Positions 39,301 to 50,358 of a stretch of DNA of 64,000 nt are shown in pieces. Under the pieces are notes generated by a model, which ran no database searches, was not told the DNA's origin, and was given only the letters and a program-made list of their open reading frames with translations. The translations under genes were made by a program, and so were the position numbers. Source of the DNA: Axinella damicornis. Taxonomy: Eukaryota; Porifera; Demospongiae; Axinellida; Axinellidae. The DNA lies in assembly GCA_963931865.1 (NCBI GenBank), contig OZ007514.1, forward strand, positions 11,891,478-11,955,477. The letters are read 5' to 3'. How positions within the stretch are numbered: the stretch's first letter is position 1; every line of letters starts with the position of its first letter.

Positions 39301-41123
39301 ACTAGTGCTACATGTACAACCCTGACCTATAGGACAATGGTAGGCACTGTCTAGACTAGGTCAGGACAATCATAGCTGTGATCCATGTTATGATGTTATA
39401 ACCACGTGACAGTTTACTACGCACCAGTAACTGTAGTCATTATTTCTATTTCTGCCAGAGTCTTTGCGGCTGACTGCCGGGGAGTTCAATATCAGCTCGA
39501 GGAGAATCAAGAGAAAAATGTGCTGGCAGAACATCAAGGTCAGATGCTGCGTGGATGGGATGCTGGGATGCTGGCCTCGTTCTCAGGCTTACAAGTGTAC
39601 CCCAGTTCTTTTGGTTTTCATTGACGATAATCCATGGAAGTGAAAAATCAGAGAAAAGTTGGGAAGGTCTGGGAGGAATCATCACGTCAATGATGTCAGG
39701 TGTTTGCAAGGTGTGGGTGGGGTGGGGTTCAGCAGGCGCAACCACAACTACAGTGTAAACACTGACCAATCGACGTTGTCTCAGTCTTGACTTGCCTGGT
39801 CGCGCTCAAACCTAGCCAAATAGTTCACGTGATGAACAGTATGTCCAGACTCCAGGCGCTCGAAACAAGTCCACTGGGCCTACCTTGCAGTCAGGCCCCA
39901 CCCCCTACATCCACCTGATGTCACTCGTGTGATGAATATTGTTTTTCACCACTCTTCCTGTGTTATGCTGCATTCAATGATGCCCTATACGTAGGAGTGA
40001 AGCAATGGTCTAGTCACTCTTACATGTGTGCAGGCATCGAGCTGTGTATGTGCCCTGGCCTACATTGTCTTAATGTCTGGGTGTTGTTAGGAACTGCTCT
40101 TCTGGCTGGCAGAACTGCAGCCAGATCATTTGAATGGAATACTGTTGCTAGGAGACTGACATACACATCTGAGGCAAAGATATTTTTTCCTAATAAATGA
40201 ACTTTGACCTGAGTTGAGCTCCAAGTTATCCAAAGCTTGTAAGCTACTTCACGAAGTCTGACCTCTGTCCCTCTCTCTTTCCCAGCTGTGGATCATCCTC
40301 CTGATCGTGCTATTGGTGATCCTCATCGTCCTCATCGGTAAGACAGACCATCAATTCTGATCTTATGTTCACAAATATCATTAGTCACATGATCATCATT
40401 GTTGGGGGCAATGCCCCTGAGCAAGCAGTTCACCCGGAAACTGTGTACAAATGAGCCCCTCAAAGACATGAAGTGTTTGCCACCATGCGTGTGCATATAC
40501 TTGATGAAAGGTGTGTCAAATCTCCACACTGCCCCCATGCATCAACTTGTGTAATGTGACTAAGAGATGTGCATTTAATGGAATGGAAGCAAGTATTTTC
40601 GTCTGGATGGTTGCATTGACAGCATCAGTTTGTCCCTTCCACATAGCAATGTTGTTTTAGTTAACTAAAACTAAAACTATAATGCATTTTAGTATGGCAT
40701 ATTTCACTTTAGTAATTAAAACTAAAACTAAAATGAGGACTGTCTCAGCCTGTTAATTAAAACTACAACTAAACTAATATGAAAATCACCCAAAAATAGT
40801 GGTTACTAAAACTAAAAGAGCCTTTACTAACCCTTTTGAGATTTAGTAATTAAACCTAAAACTAAACTAAACAATGCGACTTCTACCTAATTAAAACCAA
40901 AAACTAAACTATTTCAGTTTTAGATAACTAAAACAACATTTCCACATAGTTGTTTCTGTGACATGCGAATGTATCTGTTCATGATGTGATTTTGTTGAGC
41001 CACAAGCTACAAGTACAGATGTCACACAGCTACACTGCAAGTCTGTATGAAGCTGTTGTATTATGTTGTTCTGGTTCTGTTGCAGTTGCTCTGGTGATTG
41101 CAACACAGCACAAGCAACAGTGA
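36318..41123 (+). CDS. VAMP: VAMP/synaptobrevin-type R-SNARE
   Basis: Five exons join in phase: 36318-36389, 38454-38532, 39459-39538, 40286-40337, 41086-41123; 106 aa. Residues ~18-78 form the R-SNARE coiled coil (TRKKVDDVVREVAQQNLEKV, LRRGENLDDI, with the zero-layer Arg at residue 39). IKRKMCWQNIK is the basic/tryptophan juxtamembrane segment, followed by one long TM anchor (LWIILLIVLLVILIVLIVAL) and a short lumenal tail ending HKQQ. The protein drives vesicle fusion by pairing with Q-SNAREs. The short N-terminus excludes longin-type VAMPs. RGENL recalls VAMP8, but the subtype cannot be settled here. Introns hold several MITEs and a minisatellite. Confidence 0.95.
36907..36943. mobile_element. 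37-bp hairpin element, TAGCCTCG family
   Basis: TAGCCTCG...CGAGGCTA flanked by GGATAGAGC and GGATAGAGG (8 of 9 identical). It lies in VAMP intron 1. Confidence 0.82.
36976..37500. mobile_element. 525-bp TAGCCTCG-family element
   Basis: The ends are long inverted repeats (~85-100 bp: TAGACTCGTTCCCAGGC, then GAGAGCCTGGTACGCTTTCG and a CACGTGATTCC-like block). The flanks are a perfect 9-bp duplication, CCATAAACC. The interior has an ATG at 37176 reading MALINPQGQILVTGQSGTS into a GTAAGT donor, which looks like a retained first transposase exon. A 9-bp duplication suggests a Mutator-like origin; this is inferred. Confidence 0.85.
38019..38375. mobile_element. hAT-like element with TAGTGATGCACCGATA ends
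   Basis: Terminal repeats TAGTGATGCACCGATA and TATCGGTGCATCACTA. The interior plus strand has FGSEVCCLQCLRPKRF, resembling half of a BED zinc finger, broken by stops. No clean 8-bp duplication was seen. It lies in VAMP intron 1. Confidence 0.7.
38533..39350 (+). repeat. 82-bp minisatellite, ~10 copies
   Basis: Unit: a 61-bp part starting TACTGTCTGGGTCAGAACAC plus a 21-bp part TACTGTCTGTGTCAGATCAG. It begins immediately at the donor of VAMP exon 2 (38454-38532) and fills most of that intron. Confidence 0.93.
40649..40939. mobile_element. 291-bp MITE rich in ACTAAAACTAAAAC
   Basis: Ends ATGTTGTTTTAGTTAACTAA and its near complement near 40920-40939; the interior is full of AACTAAAACTAAA motifs. 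It lies in a VAMP intron. Confidence 0.75.
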
Positions 41124-41235
41124 AGGGGGCAGACGGACTACAGGTATGTTGCTGATCTCAGTAGTGCACTATCATTGCCAAGCAGTGAGTGGTAGCGAGC
41201 ACAAGCAACAGTGAAGGGGGCACACAGATTACAGG
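41104..41235 (+). repeat. Duplication of the VAMP coding end
   Basis: GCACAAGCAACAGTGAAGGG with its flank (codons for HKQQ-stop) recurs about 91 bp downstream at ~41200, followed by a similar GATTACAGG(T)GTGTT context. The second copy lies in the 3' untranslated region. Confidence 0.75.
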
Positions 41236-41700
41236 TGTGTTATCTTTGCCAGGCAGTGATCTCACAAAGTCTTTCACACTTTTACGTAATGGCCTCTTGC
41301 CGTATAAGGTAAAATTTTGGGACGTGTGAAGGACTACTACTTCCGCTAGGGCGCACATGCTGAGTTTGACGCTTCGGCGGCTCATGCACTCCTGCCGATA
41401 TACACATTGCTGAAAGCTGATACCAATTTTTTGGGGCCCATAATTATAATTGTGATCCAATTATCGGCAACCAAAGCAGTGTTTGGAATTTGCTGGCTAA
41501 CAATGTCCGCATGGTTAAGCCTTTTTCATACAGCCTACCCATGTGACTGACAGCAGAGGCTTCATTGCATTGTGTGTTGCTCTCCTTCACTTGCAGTAGC
41601 GATAAGAGAAGTCAAGACCGAGTGCTACGTCTGACATTAATATTTCTGTTCTTTGCTACAATATGAATTTGACTGCCTTGTATTCTCGTAACAGGTGTGT

Positions 41701-42126
41701 TTAACTGTTGGATTTATCATGTTTATCAGAAGAATTGCTTCGTCCACAAGACTCGATCGCCATGCTGCTGACATGAAGAGCAGAGAGATTTGCAAAACCT
41801 AATGTAACTGGTTTTGTGCATACAATCTCACTCACAGCTCCAGGGCGATAGTTTCCAAGCACGGTAAAGCTGGTTATACCAGTTACTGAGATATCCCATT
41901 GAAGGTAGTGATCACCAGGTAGGAATATCAGTGTTGTGTTAGAGATGAGATTGTGTTGAACTGCTTATGCAAAATGGTCGAGGGTGAAGCAGGGTGAAGC
42001 AGGACATGGGGTATCAGTGGTCGGTCGAATGTGGTACTGGGTTGCTGGCTGGTCATCCACAGCATCATGAGGGTAAAGAAGGGTGATTGTGACAATTAGA
42101 AAACATACCACATTGTAGACAGCCAT
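41701..42126 (-). pseudogene. Relic of a sponge-type secreted beta-helix protein
   Basis: The minus strand reads a signal peptide (MAVYNVVCFLIVTITLLY), then CPASPCFTLDHFA, a TAA stop (41965-41967), and in the same frame NTTLIFLPGDHYLQ, DISVTGITSFTVLGNYRPG and VSSMAIESCGR before a final stop. I recognise the CPxxPCxTL...NTTLxFLPGxHxL pattern as the start of large predicted beta-helix proteins frequent in sponge genomes. The internal stop would be a Gln codon with one base changed (CAA to TAA). The rest of the usual long protein is missing, so this is a truncated relic. Confidence 0.7.
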
Positions 42127-43797
42127 TCTGCTGATATCAGCACAGCAGGGTCGTGTGAACCAACATGCACAGTGGGGTTCTTCACGCAAGTCAGAGTTGC
42201 AGCCAATGGAATCGTGAAGAGTTAGAGCAATAATTAGTGGACAAAATACTCACTGATGTCGAAGAGAGCCGGTCTTGGAGGGCTGCTGCTGATACAGGTT
42301 ATTTCAGGAGATTTACACACAAGTGTGGTGTGCACTGGGGTACGTGTTTTATGGTGATTGAGTAGCGCTCAAAATTGTTGTAAGTGGGAAGAAAGACCAC
42401 GTAGAAGTAAATACTGGCAAGAGTTTTTGATTGCATGCAGACAATGGGTAGACAAAGAACGTTTATGGCAAGTATCAATGTATATATGTATACACTTTCT
42501 TTTGTCTGTTGGCAGTTACAGCAACTGCAGAACCCCTCTTAATAACATCCATGCACATAGAAGTTTACAAGTAATAGTTGTACCATGGCTTGCTAGGGTG
42601 TATGGGATTTGTACCTTGAGTGTAGCCTCTTTTGCCATGCATTGGTACAGCTGACTTGTACGGTAGTGTCAATTAGTGTCTATGATGTTTTCACATGTGG
42701 AAAACCACAGTTGCCATGGAGCCCCCATGTACCCTAGAGTACATGGATGTACCCTGGCTTCAAAGGCACCGCTTAGTGTACATGGGATTTGTCCACTGTG
42801 GCGTGCCTTTCAAATGCCCACTCACTATGGTACAAGTAATCAAGTTGATGGAGTAAAGGAGGAAACGTAACATTTTCATTGTGAACAATGGACGTTTATG
42901 TAAAGTATCTGTACTTTCATTTTGACTATGTCTGTTGCGTGGTAGTTACAGCATCAGGACAGAGCCCAGTTTAATAAACATCCTTGCAAGACAAGTCCTT
43001 AAAATTAGTTTATGAAGTACATCTACTTAATATTTTCTTTAATTAATCTGCACATGTACCAACTACAGTAACTGCACTTCCGCGTGGAGCAAACTTCAGA
43101 CTATATGGGTGTGTGGTGGTGCACGTCAATACCAGAGGAGGTTGGACGTGGTCATGTGACATATGTGCATAGGAAAATTTATATGGAGGCTTACTGGACT
43201 GATTGTGTTCTCAGTATAGTCTTTATATATGAGTATCTCAACATCATTCGAAAATTCTAGTGCATGGATTATAGATTCCAAATAATTATACCGTCAACCC
43301 TGTTCAACTCCTGGGTCACTTAGGCTGACGGCCACTTGAGGAGTGGCCACATGCAGGATGGCAGAGAAACCAGTGATATACCAGGCACTCCTGGTACTCC
43401 AACTGGAAGCCTCCAACCTGAAGCATCTTCAAGATACTCCTTCCTTCAAATTAACTCTGAACTCTATAGCTTCAAATGCTGCAAATTGTTATAGAAAAAG
43501 TACCTTGTTCAATAGTTGGGCAGTGTTGGAGGGCACATAGCCATCCATGTTCTATGATTTCCTGCATGTGCGCTTTAATTATAGCATCCATGTTCACTGC
43601 ATGTAAAATCATCTGTGCTAGTTGGATTTGCCATGTATACAAGAATTATTGGCTAGCTAACTAGACATCAACAGACGCATCCTGTGGGACCACACAGTAG
43701 TTTACATGACATTGTATGAAAAAAGAAAGACATGATATATTATTATGCATTTCACTATTGTCATGGTATATATACTATGTCTTCAGCAGTTGCAGCT
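42127..43797. other. Intergenic DNA downstream of the Eph gene
   Basis: No exon supported. A ~140-bp segment is present twice (about 42441-42580 and 42886-43010), sharing ACAATGG.(C/T)A...AACGTTTATG and TTTTG(T/A)CT(G/A)T motifs. Confidence 0.5.
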
Positions 43798-46700
43798 TCA
43801 GAAGCTGTTTTCTAGTTCTGTGAAGGTGCTGATATGCAGGTAATCGGCCAGAGACTCCAGCTGTCCGGAAATGGTGTCCACTAGCTCTGAAAAGCACGGC
43901 CGCTCCTCTGGAGATGCCTTCCAGGACTGGAGCATTGCAGAGTACCTGAGTGCATATTAGACCATTGTATATACCACCTACGTAGCTACTCGGACAAAGC
44001 ATAGCCATGCACCAATGCTATGTGCAAGCAAGTTCTGCTATTCCCAAGACCTGAACAAGTTAGTGTACGAGTCACTTTGTAGTATGAGTCACTTGAGTCT
44101 TGGGCTGGTATAGTAACAACTTAAGCCTTTTTCTTGTTTGTTTGACATAGTACCAAGCAATTACTTCTAGATCAATGTTGTGATTCCCTATAGGCCTGAG
44201 CATGCCCTACACATGCAAAGACCTTGTTGTTATCTGCAAATTTGGCCCTACTACAGGGCATAGTAGCTAGTCGGCTACAAAGTCACATTACATATATGTC
44301 TCACTTCAGCTTAGTTATAGGGAGCATAGGCTGTATAGATACTATAAGGGGTGACTCACATCTCTGTGTTGCATGCAGCGTTGGTTGGCTTCTCAAGTCT
44401 ATATCCTCCTTCCAGGAGTCCAAGTAAGCGCCACGGATCCACACCAGGGTAGGGAGCCTTCCCAGCACTGTACACCTCCCAGCAGGTGATGCCAAATGCC
44501 CACTGCACTCGATCAGTGTCATGTGTAGGAAACAGTCACACCATGATGACAATCATGCTGAACTTAGGTCGGCAAACTGTGCATGCATAAGTGCATGGAC
44601 TTGTCACAAACAGGCCTACAGTTATGCACTTTTTCAGATGCTGTACGTGATCAAAAACTAAGAGCTAGGCTTTGTTGTAGCTCTGAAGTTGGCTTGTAAT
44701 CTATACAATCTGATTTACCACATCGGTTTTTTCAGAGAAGATGCCATCACTCAGACATTCTGGAGCCAACCATTTCCATGGAAGCTTAATCTTGGTATCT
44801 TTTTCCTGCCGAAAGTACAACTTTGTGTAGGTGCTTTCAGAAAGACCAAAATCAGCAATCTTGATGACCAGGTTGGCATCAATCCTGCAAATCACAGACA
44901 GCACAATAATTCAGGCCACCCATACAACCAAAAGTCTACACCAACTTACATGCAATTTCTTGCTGCCAGATCCCTATGGACAATCCTTTTGCTGGCCAGG
45001 TACTTCATTCCCTCAGCTATCTGCAGACACATATCCGTCAGTCTTTTCTGCACTTTACAGATCTGAAACCAAATTAATATTGATATCTGCATGTTGGTCA
45101 GGCATCTTGAATTGGCTACCGTAACAGCGAGCAAAACTTTCTATTGGGCACATGCATAGTTACTGCAAGAGTGTGCATGGGCTGTACATCATAATATTGG
45201 CTCAGGCTCGATGCCCATATAGCCCTTGCACTCATGCAATATAGTGAATATACTATAGCTAGTGTGTTGCATGATGAGGTACAATATCCATACTGGCATT
45301 GTAGCCAGTGCATGCCTAGTCTCGGAACCAGACACCCTTTGGGTATGGGAGTCTGGTACCGAGACTAGTGCATGCCACAATAGCATAACCTTTAAACTTG
45401 TAGGGTATCATGCAACAAGCACAATTAAATTGCCAACCTTAGCTTCAGCACATGCAATATAATAAATAAGCTTATACTCGTCCTAACAGCTCCAACATAA
45501 TTGCCCATATTATTGTGGTAATAGCACTGTGTTACCATAGTATTGCAATGGATTGTGTGTATACCTGCAGGTGACAGGTCACCCACAGCAACGATCTATA
45601 TCATAAAGGGAAGGATTGCCATTTTATTTGCATAAGCCAAAATACCACAGAGTAATGATGTTTACAAACTCTCGACCACCATTGTTTGGTAGTATAGTTC
45701 TCCCCAGAGTATTACAACCCCCAGAGCATGGGACAAGTTGCATGCAAGTGTGTAGTGTACATCCTATAGTAGCACATTATTGCACACTTTCAACTGGTGA
45801 CTACGGTTTATAAGTTACAGTACTCTATAAGGCTGTTTATTAAACAAGATGGTCTGGGAATTGGTAAACATAATTCCTTAGCAATAGTTGACTCATGCAA
45901 CTGAAAAACAAACCAGCTGTCAAAACCATTTTACTGTCTATGGTGCTTATTTAACCTCGCATTGAACTTAAAGGAGCATTTTACTGTATGCAAGCAGGTA
46001 TCCTGGCCTACTTACGGTAGCACATACCCCTTTACCGTTAGTATACCTTTAACCGTCGGAGCCCCGACGGTTAAAGGTATACTAACGGTAAAGGGGTATG
46101 TGCTACCTTAACACAATCATTGATTTCAGGATTAAGGGAGGTGTTAGACTGAAATGTACCATTTCATCTTGAGCATCTTCCGGCATGAGAAGGCGCTTCC
46201 GGTCAGCCTTGAGGTAGGAGAGTAGACTACCGTTGGCCATGAATGGCATCACAATATACAGAGAAGGCCCTCCATCCACACATACACCTATCAGGGTCAA
46301 AACATGGGGGTGATCCAGCCCGGACATTTTCATTGCCTCCTTCATCATTTCTGTGGTCTGTTCCTGATTAAAGAAGCCTGTAGTATTCAAGTGCGGAGGT
46401 GAGTCAAATCTACACACATCAAAAGTTGTAGTATATATCACTTTATGAAACGTACCTTTCATGGTTTTTACTGCCACAATCTCAGGCATAGCAGGGTGGG
46501 CACTGAGGACAGATGGTCTGATCAAATGAGCCTTGTAAACTTGTCCAAATTCCCCTGGGAAAATACATAAGGTACAGCCTTGTTGCCAGACCTGTCTACC
46601 AAATAGCTAGCTATAGGCCTTCGATCACATGCTGTGAGTGGTATTCCATCAGGACAAGAGCAAGAGTGCTGCATGATACCAATGTTACCTTCACCAATGG

Positions 46701-48771
46701 AGTTCAGTAAGCGGATGTCTTTGCTGGAGATCATCTTCAGTTCAGCCGGGAGCCCAAGAGGGCTAAGAGGAGTTGCTTCTGGTTTTGCTGAAGGAGAATA
46801 CTTGTGGCTGTCCCTGGATGGTTTGTATGTTACTGCAAGAATTGAAGTAAAGTTAGGATCTACATTCTTCGTGAATAAGTAAACTGCAGTATATTTACCT
46901 ACGTATCTATAGATGCAGATTTCTTATAGAATCTTATGGAACTGTGATAGATTGAGGATGTTGTGGATAGATTGAGGATGTTGTGGATATACGTATGTTG
47001 TTTCCTGTATTTTGAGTACAGTTCGGCTTTTAACCTAGGTCATGTCTTTGAGTTTAGTCTGTGGGTTTCCTGTGTGCTTCTGTTTAAGGTGTTGTGCAAT
47101 GCTGCACTGTTAGATCATTTGGTTTTGCAAGCACATTCAAAGCACCTGCATGTGAGCTGTGTCAATTGCCCTCCTCAGTTGCATTCTCCTGTGCGACCTC
47201 AGCCCTAGTCTGGATGAGTAACTGTTATACTATGCCATGTCAGTACTTCCTTCAACTTTGCTCTAGAAGTGCACTACCATGGACTTGTGCATCCGCATGT
47301 AGAACAAACTTTATAATTATAGCGCACTACACTTAGCAACCCAGAAATTAGTTTGCTGTCATGAAATGGAAATTGCATTTGCAACTGTGGTTATACTACT
47401 TTCATTCAAAAGCTGTCTGTAAAGATTATACTATGACCATGAGGTCATGTGACTTACATGTACTACAGGCTGAACACTATTTCAGCATATGGAAGTGAAT
47501 GCATAATTATAGCATGATATAATATACTGGAGGTGTATTCTAGGAAAATAGGAAGTTTACAACCACAAGCAATTTGAAACCATATTTAGTCTACCACAAC
47601 ACTTTGATAATACAATTTAATGCCCACTCCTACAGTACCCTACTGTAACAATACAACTTGCCTTCTGAACCTTTAGAATTACCCTTTCTCTTCCGATACC
47701 TAACATTGAAATAGGATGGGTGCAGGTGTCAGAACTATGTTGAAAAGGCAAATGATGTTCTTGTACCAACGCCTATAAACTCGAATCATTAACTTACTTG
47801 CAATAACTCATAGTGGATGAAATTACAATTTACATGCGTCTTTGGTCTCCCTGGGCTACAGATCTAGAGTTGAAGCTATAGTGCTCCATGGCAGCCTTGA
47901 TCAGTGATGAACCAGAGCAGGTTAATTATAGGGATCTTTTCCTGACAAAAATCAGAAAGATGAGGTGAGTGTACCCTTGTCAAAAATTATGGACTGTGTC
48001 TATGAAGTGGTTGCTCCCGTGAGTACAGCACTTTGGCTGTGACTGAGTCACCCACCTAATGCCCCTCCCTCCTCCCCACCCCCTCCCCTCCCTCCCCTCC
48101 CCTCCTTCCTCCCCACCCCACCCCTCCCTCCTCCCCACCCCCCTCCCCTCCTTCCTCCCCACCCCCTCCAGCCTCTCCCCAACCCACATGCGCCATACAC
48201 AGTTAATACATCAACACCCACACACACACACAAACACACCCACCCACACACCCATCCCCCCCACACACCCATCCCCCCACACACACACCACACATACACA
48301 CACAGACAGGAGGACTCACCACAGGCAGACGGCCACGAGGACAATCAGGACAACCAGCACAATAGCGACGACTATCAGAACGACAACTATGATGATAGTG
48401 TTCACCGTTGAAAAGCCTGCACCTGTGGGTGAAAAAGAGGGAGGGGGAGAAGGAATGGGGAAGGTAGAGAACAATAAGGGGAGGGAAGGGGGGAGGAAGG
48501 AGAGGAGCGTAGAGGGGAGGAAGGAGGGGAGGGAAGAGGGAAGGAAGGAGAGGAGGGAAGAGGGGGAGGAAGGAGGGGATGGAAGAGGAGGAGGAAGGGA
48601 GAGGGGGAAGAGACAAAGGAGGGCAACTGATGGCAAAGATATCATACAATAGCACAGCTGTGGCTATATACCTTCAATGGTGAGTGAGAAGGACTCGGAG
48701 AACTCTCCAACACCCACACTTGTAACAGCCTGGATCTGAGGGACAGCGGAGGATGGTGTTGGGAGGAGGAA

Positions 48772-48806
<35 letters not shown>

Positions 48807-49799
48807 ACCAGCATTGTTTCAAAGGTAAATTAATAGCAACACGTATTGTAGTTCTTGGATGACACATTCACATATCTGGAGGCCTATGCAACTATGATCA
48901 CTACACAACTATAGCACTGCCTCTGTTACTGACACTAAACTTTCATGGTTAATAAGAGTGAATCCCAATCCTTACGATGTCATGCCTTTGATTATGACTT
49001 CAACAATTAGAGTGAATTAGACTTCCTTAATCATGCTATTGAGATTCCCTCAATTAGAGTGAATCCCAATTGTTAGTATATCATGCCGTAACTTGAATCC
49101 TGCCTCTCAATTCCCAGACCTGTCAAGGTCGGCAGCCTCACTTGAGTGAGACCCCACCTCAAAATGAGTGAGATTGGCACAAAATGAGTGAGACCCCATG
49201 AACACCCATCCAATTTAAACTCATGACACAATAAATACCCTTCACAATGATGAATTTGACCAGTGAAGGTCAAGGTCAAGGCAGAAATTCATGACTGAAT
49301 AAACATGCAACACAACTTCACTATCAAATTCGTTGTTGCCTAGAGCTGAGAACTTGAACACATGTCATGTAAGTGGGTATAATTGAATCAACCATTGACA
49401 AACCTGTCAGTATCCACTTAGGGAAGTCAATGAAATGCTTGGAGGATGCATGAGACTTGACAGGACTGAATTCCTATGACATCACACTAATAACAATAAA
49501 CCCAGCATTACACAACATTGTATGTAAACAATTGCACAACTCAGGACAACCAACCTGAATATTGTAAGTTCCACCAGTTAGCCCTCGTGCTGAAAAGTCA
49601 TATGTCGTTCCCTGCACCTCTCTCACTGTGTCCACCAGCTCCTCGTTACCGTTCGCTTCCACACGATATATACGGATGTTGTAGTGCAAGATCTGTCCAT
49701 TTGGCTCAGCTGGAGGTTGCCAGGTGATGACGTCACTAGCCTCATCGACTTGGACGGTCTCAGGAGTTATGGTAGGGGGGACTGGGGGGGAGGGAGGAG

Positions 49800-49833
<34 letters not shown>

Positions 49834-50265
49834 AGGAGGAGGGGGAGGGGGAGGTGGGGAGGGCCATGTAACTCAAAGCTATATGTCTACTAGGCCACTA
49901 ACACTGTACAGTAGTATTACTCCTAGTCCAGTGTAGTCACCCCGTCCAAACTCACCTCCCTCCTCGGTGGTGATGTTCACACTGACAGTCCTCCCACTGG
50001 CGTCAGTGGCCTGGGCTGACACTCCATTCTCACCACTCACCATCACCACATACTGTGTGAATGGCCTGAGGCCTGTGATCTGACCGACAGTGACATTGAC
50101 TTGACCATACACTGTCACACTGTCTGGGATACCTGCCCTCTGATAGGAGAGTTGGTACTCCAGGTCATCTCTCCCTCCGCTGCTCACTGAAGGGTCCCAA
50201 CTGAGCTGGACTGTGGTGTTGGTCACTTGGAGCACTTGCAAGTTGAGAGGGGCAGAGGGGGGCTC

Positions 50266-50358
<93 letters not shown>

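Noticed and set aside
42358..43664. Plus-strand frames of 60-98 aa
   Set aside because: No motifs, and they include diverged duplicated non-coding sequence.
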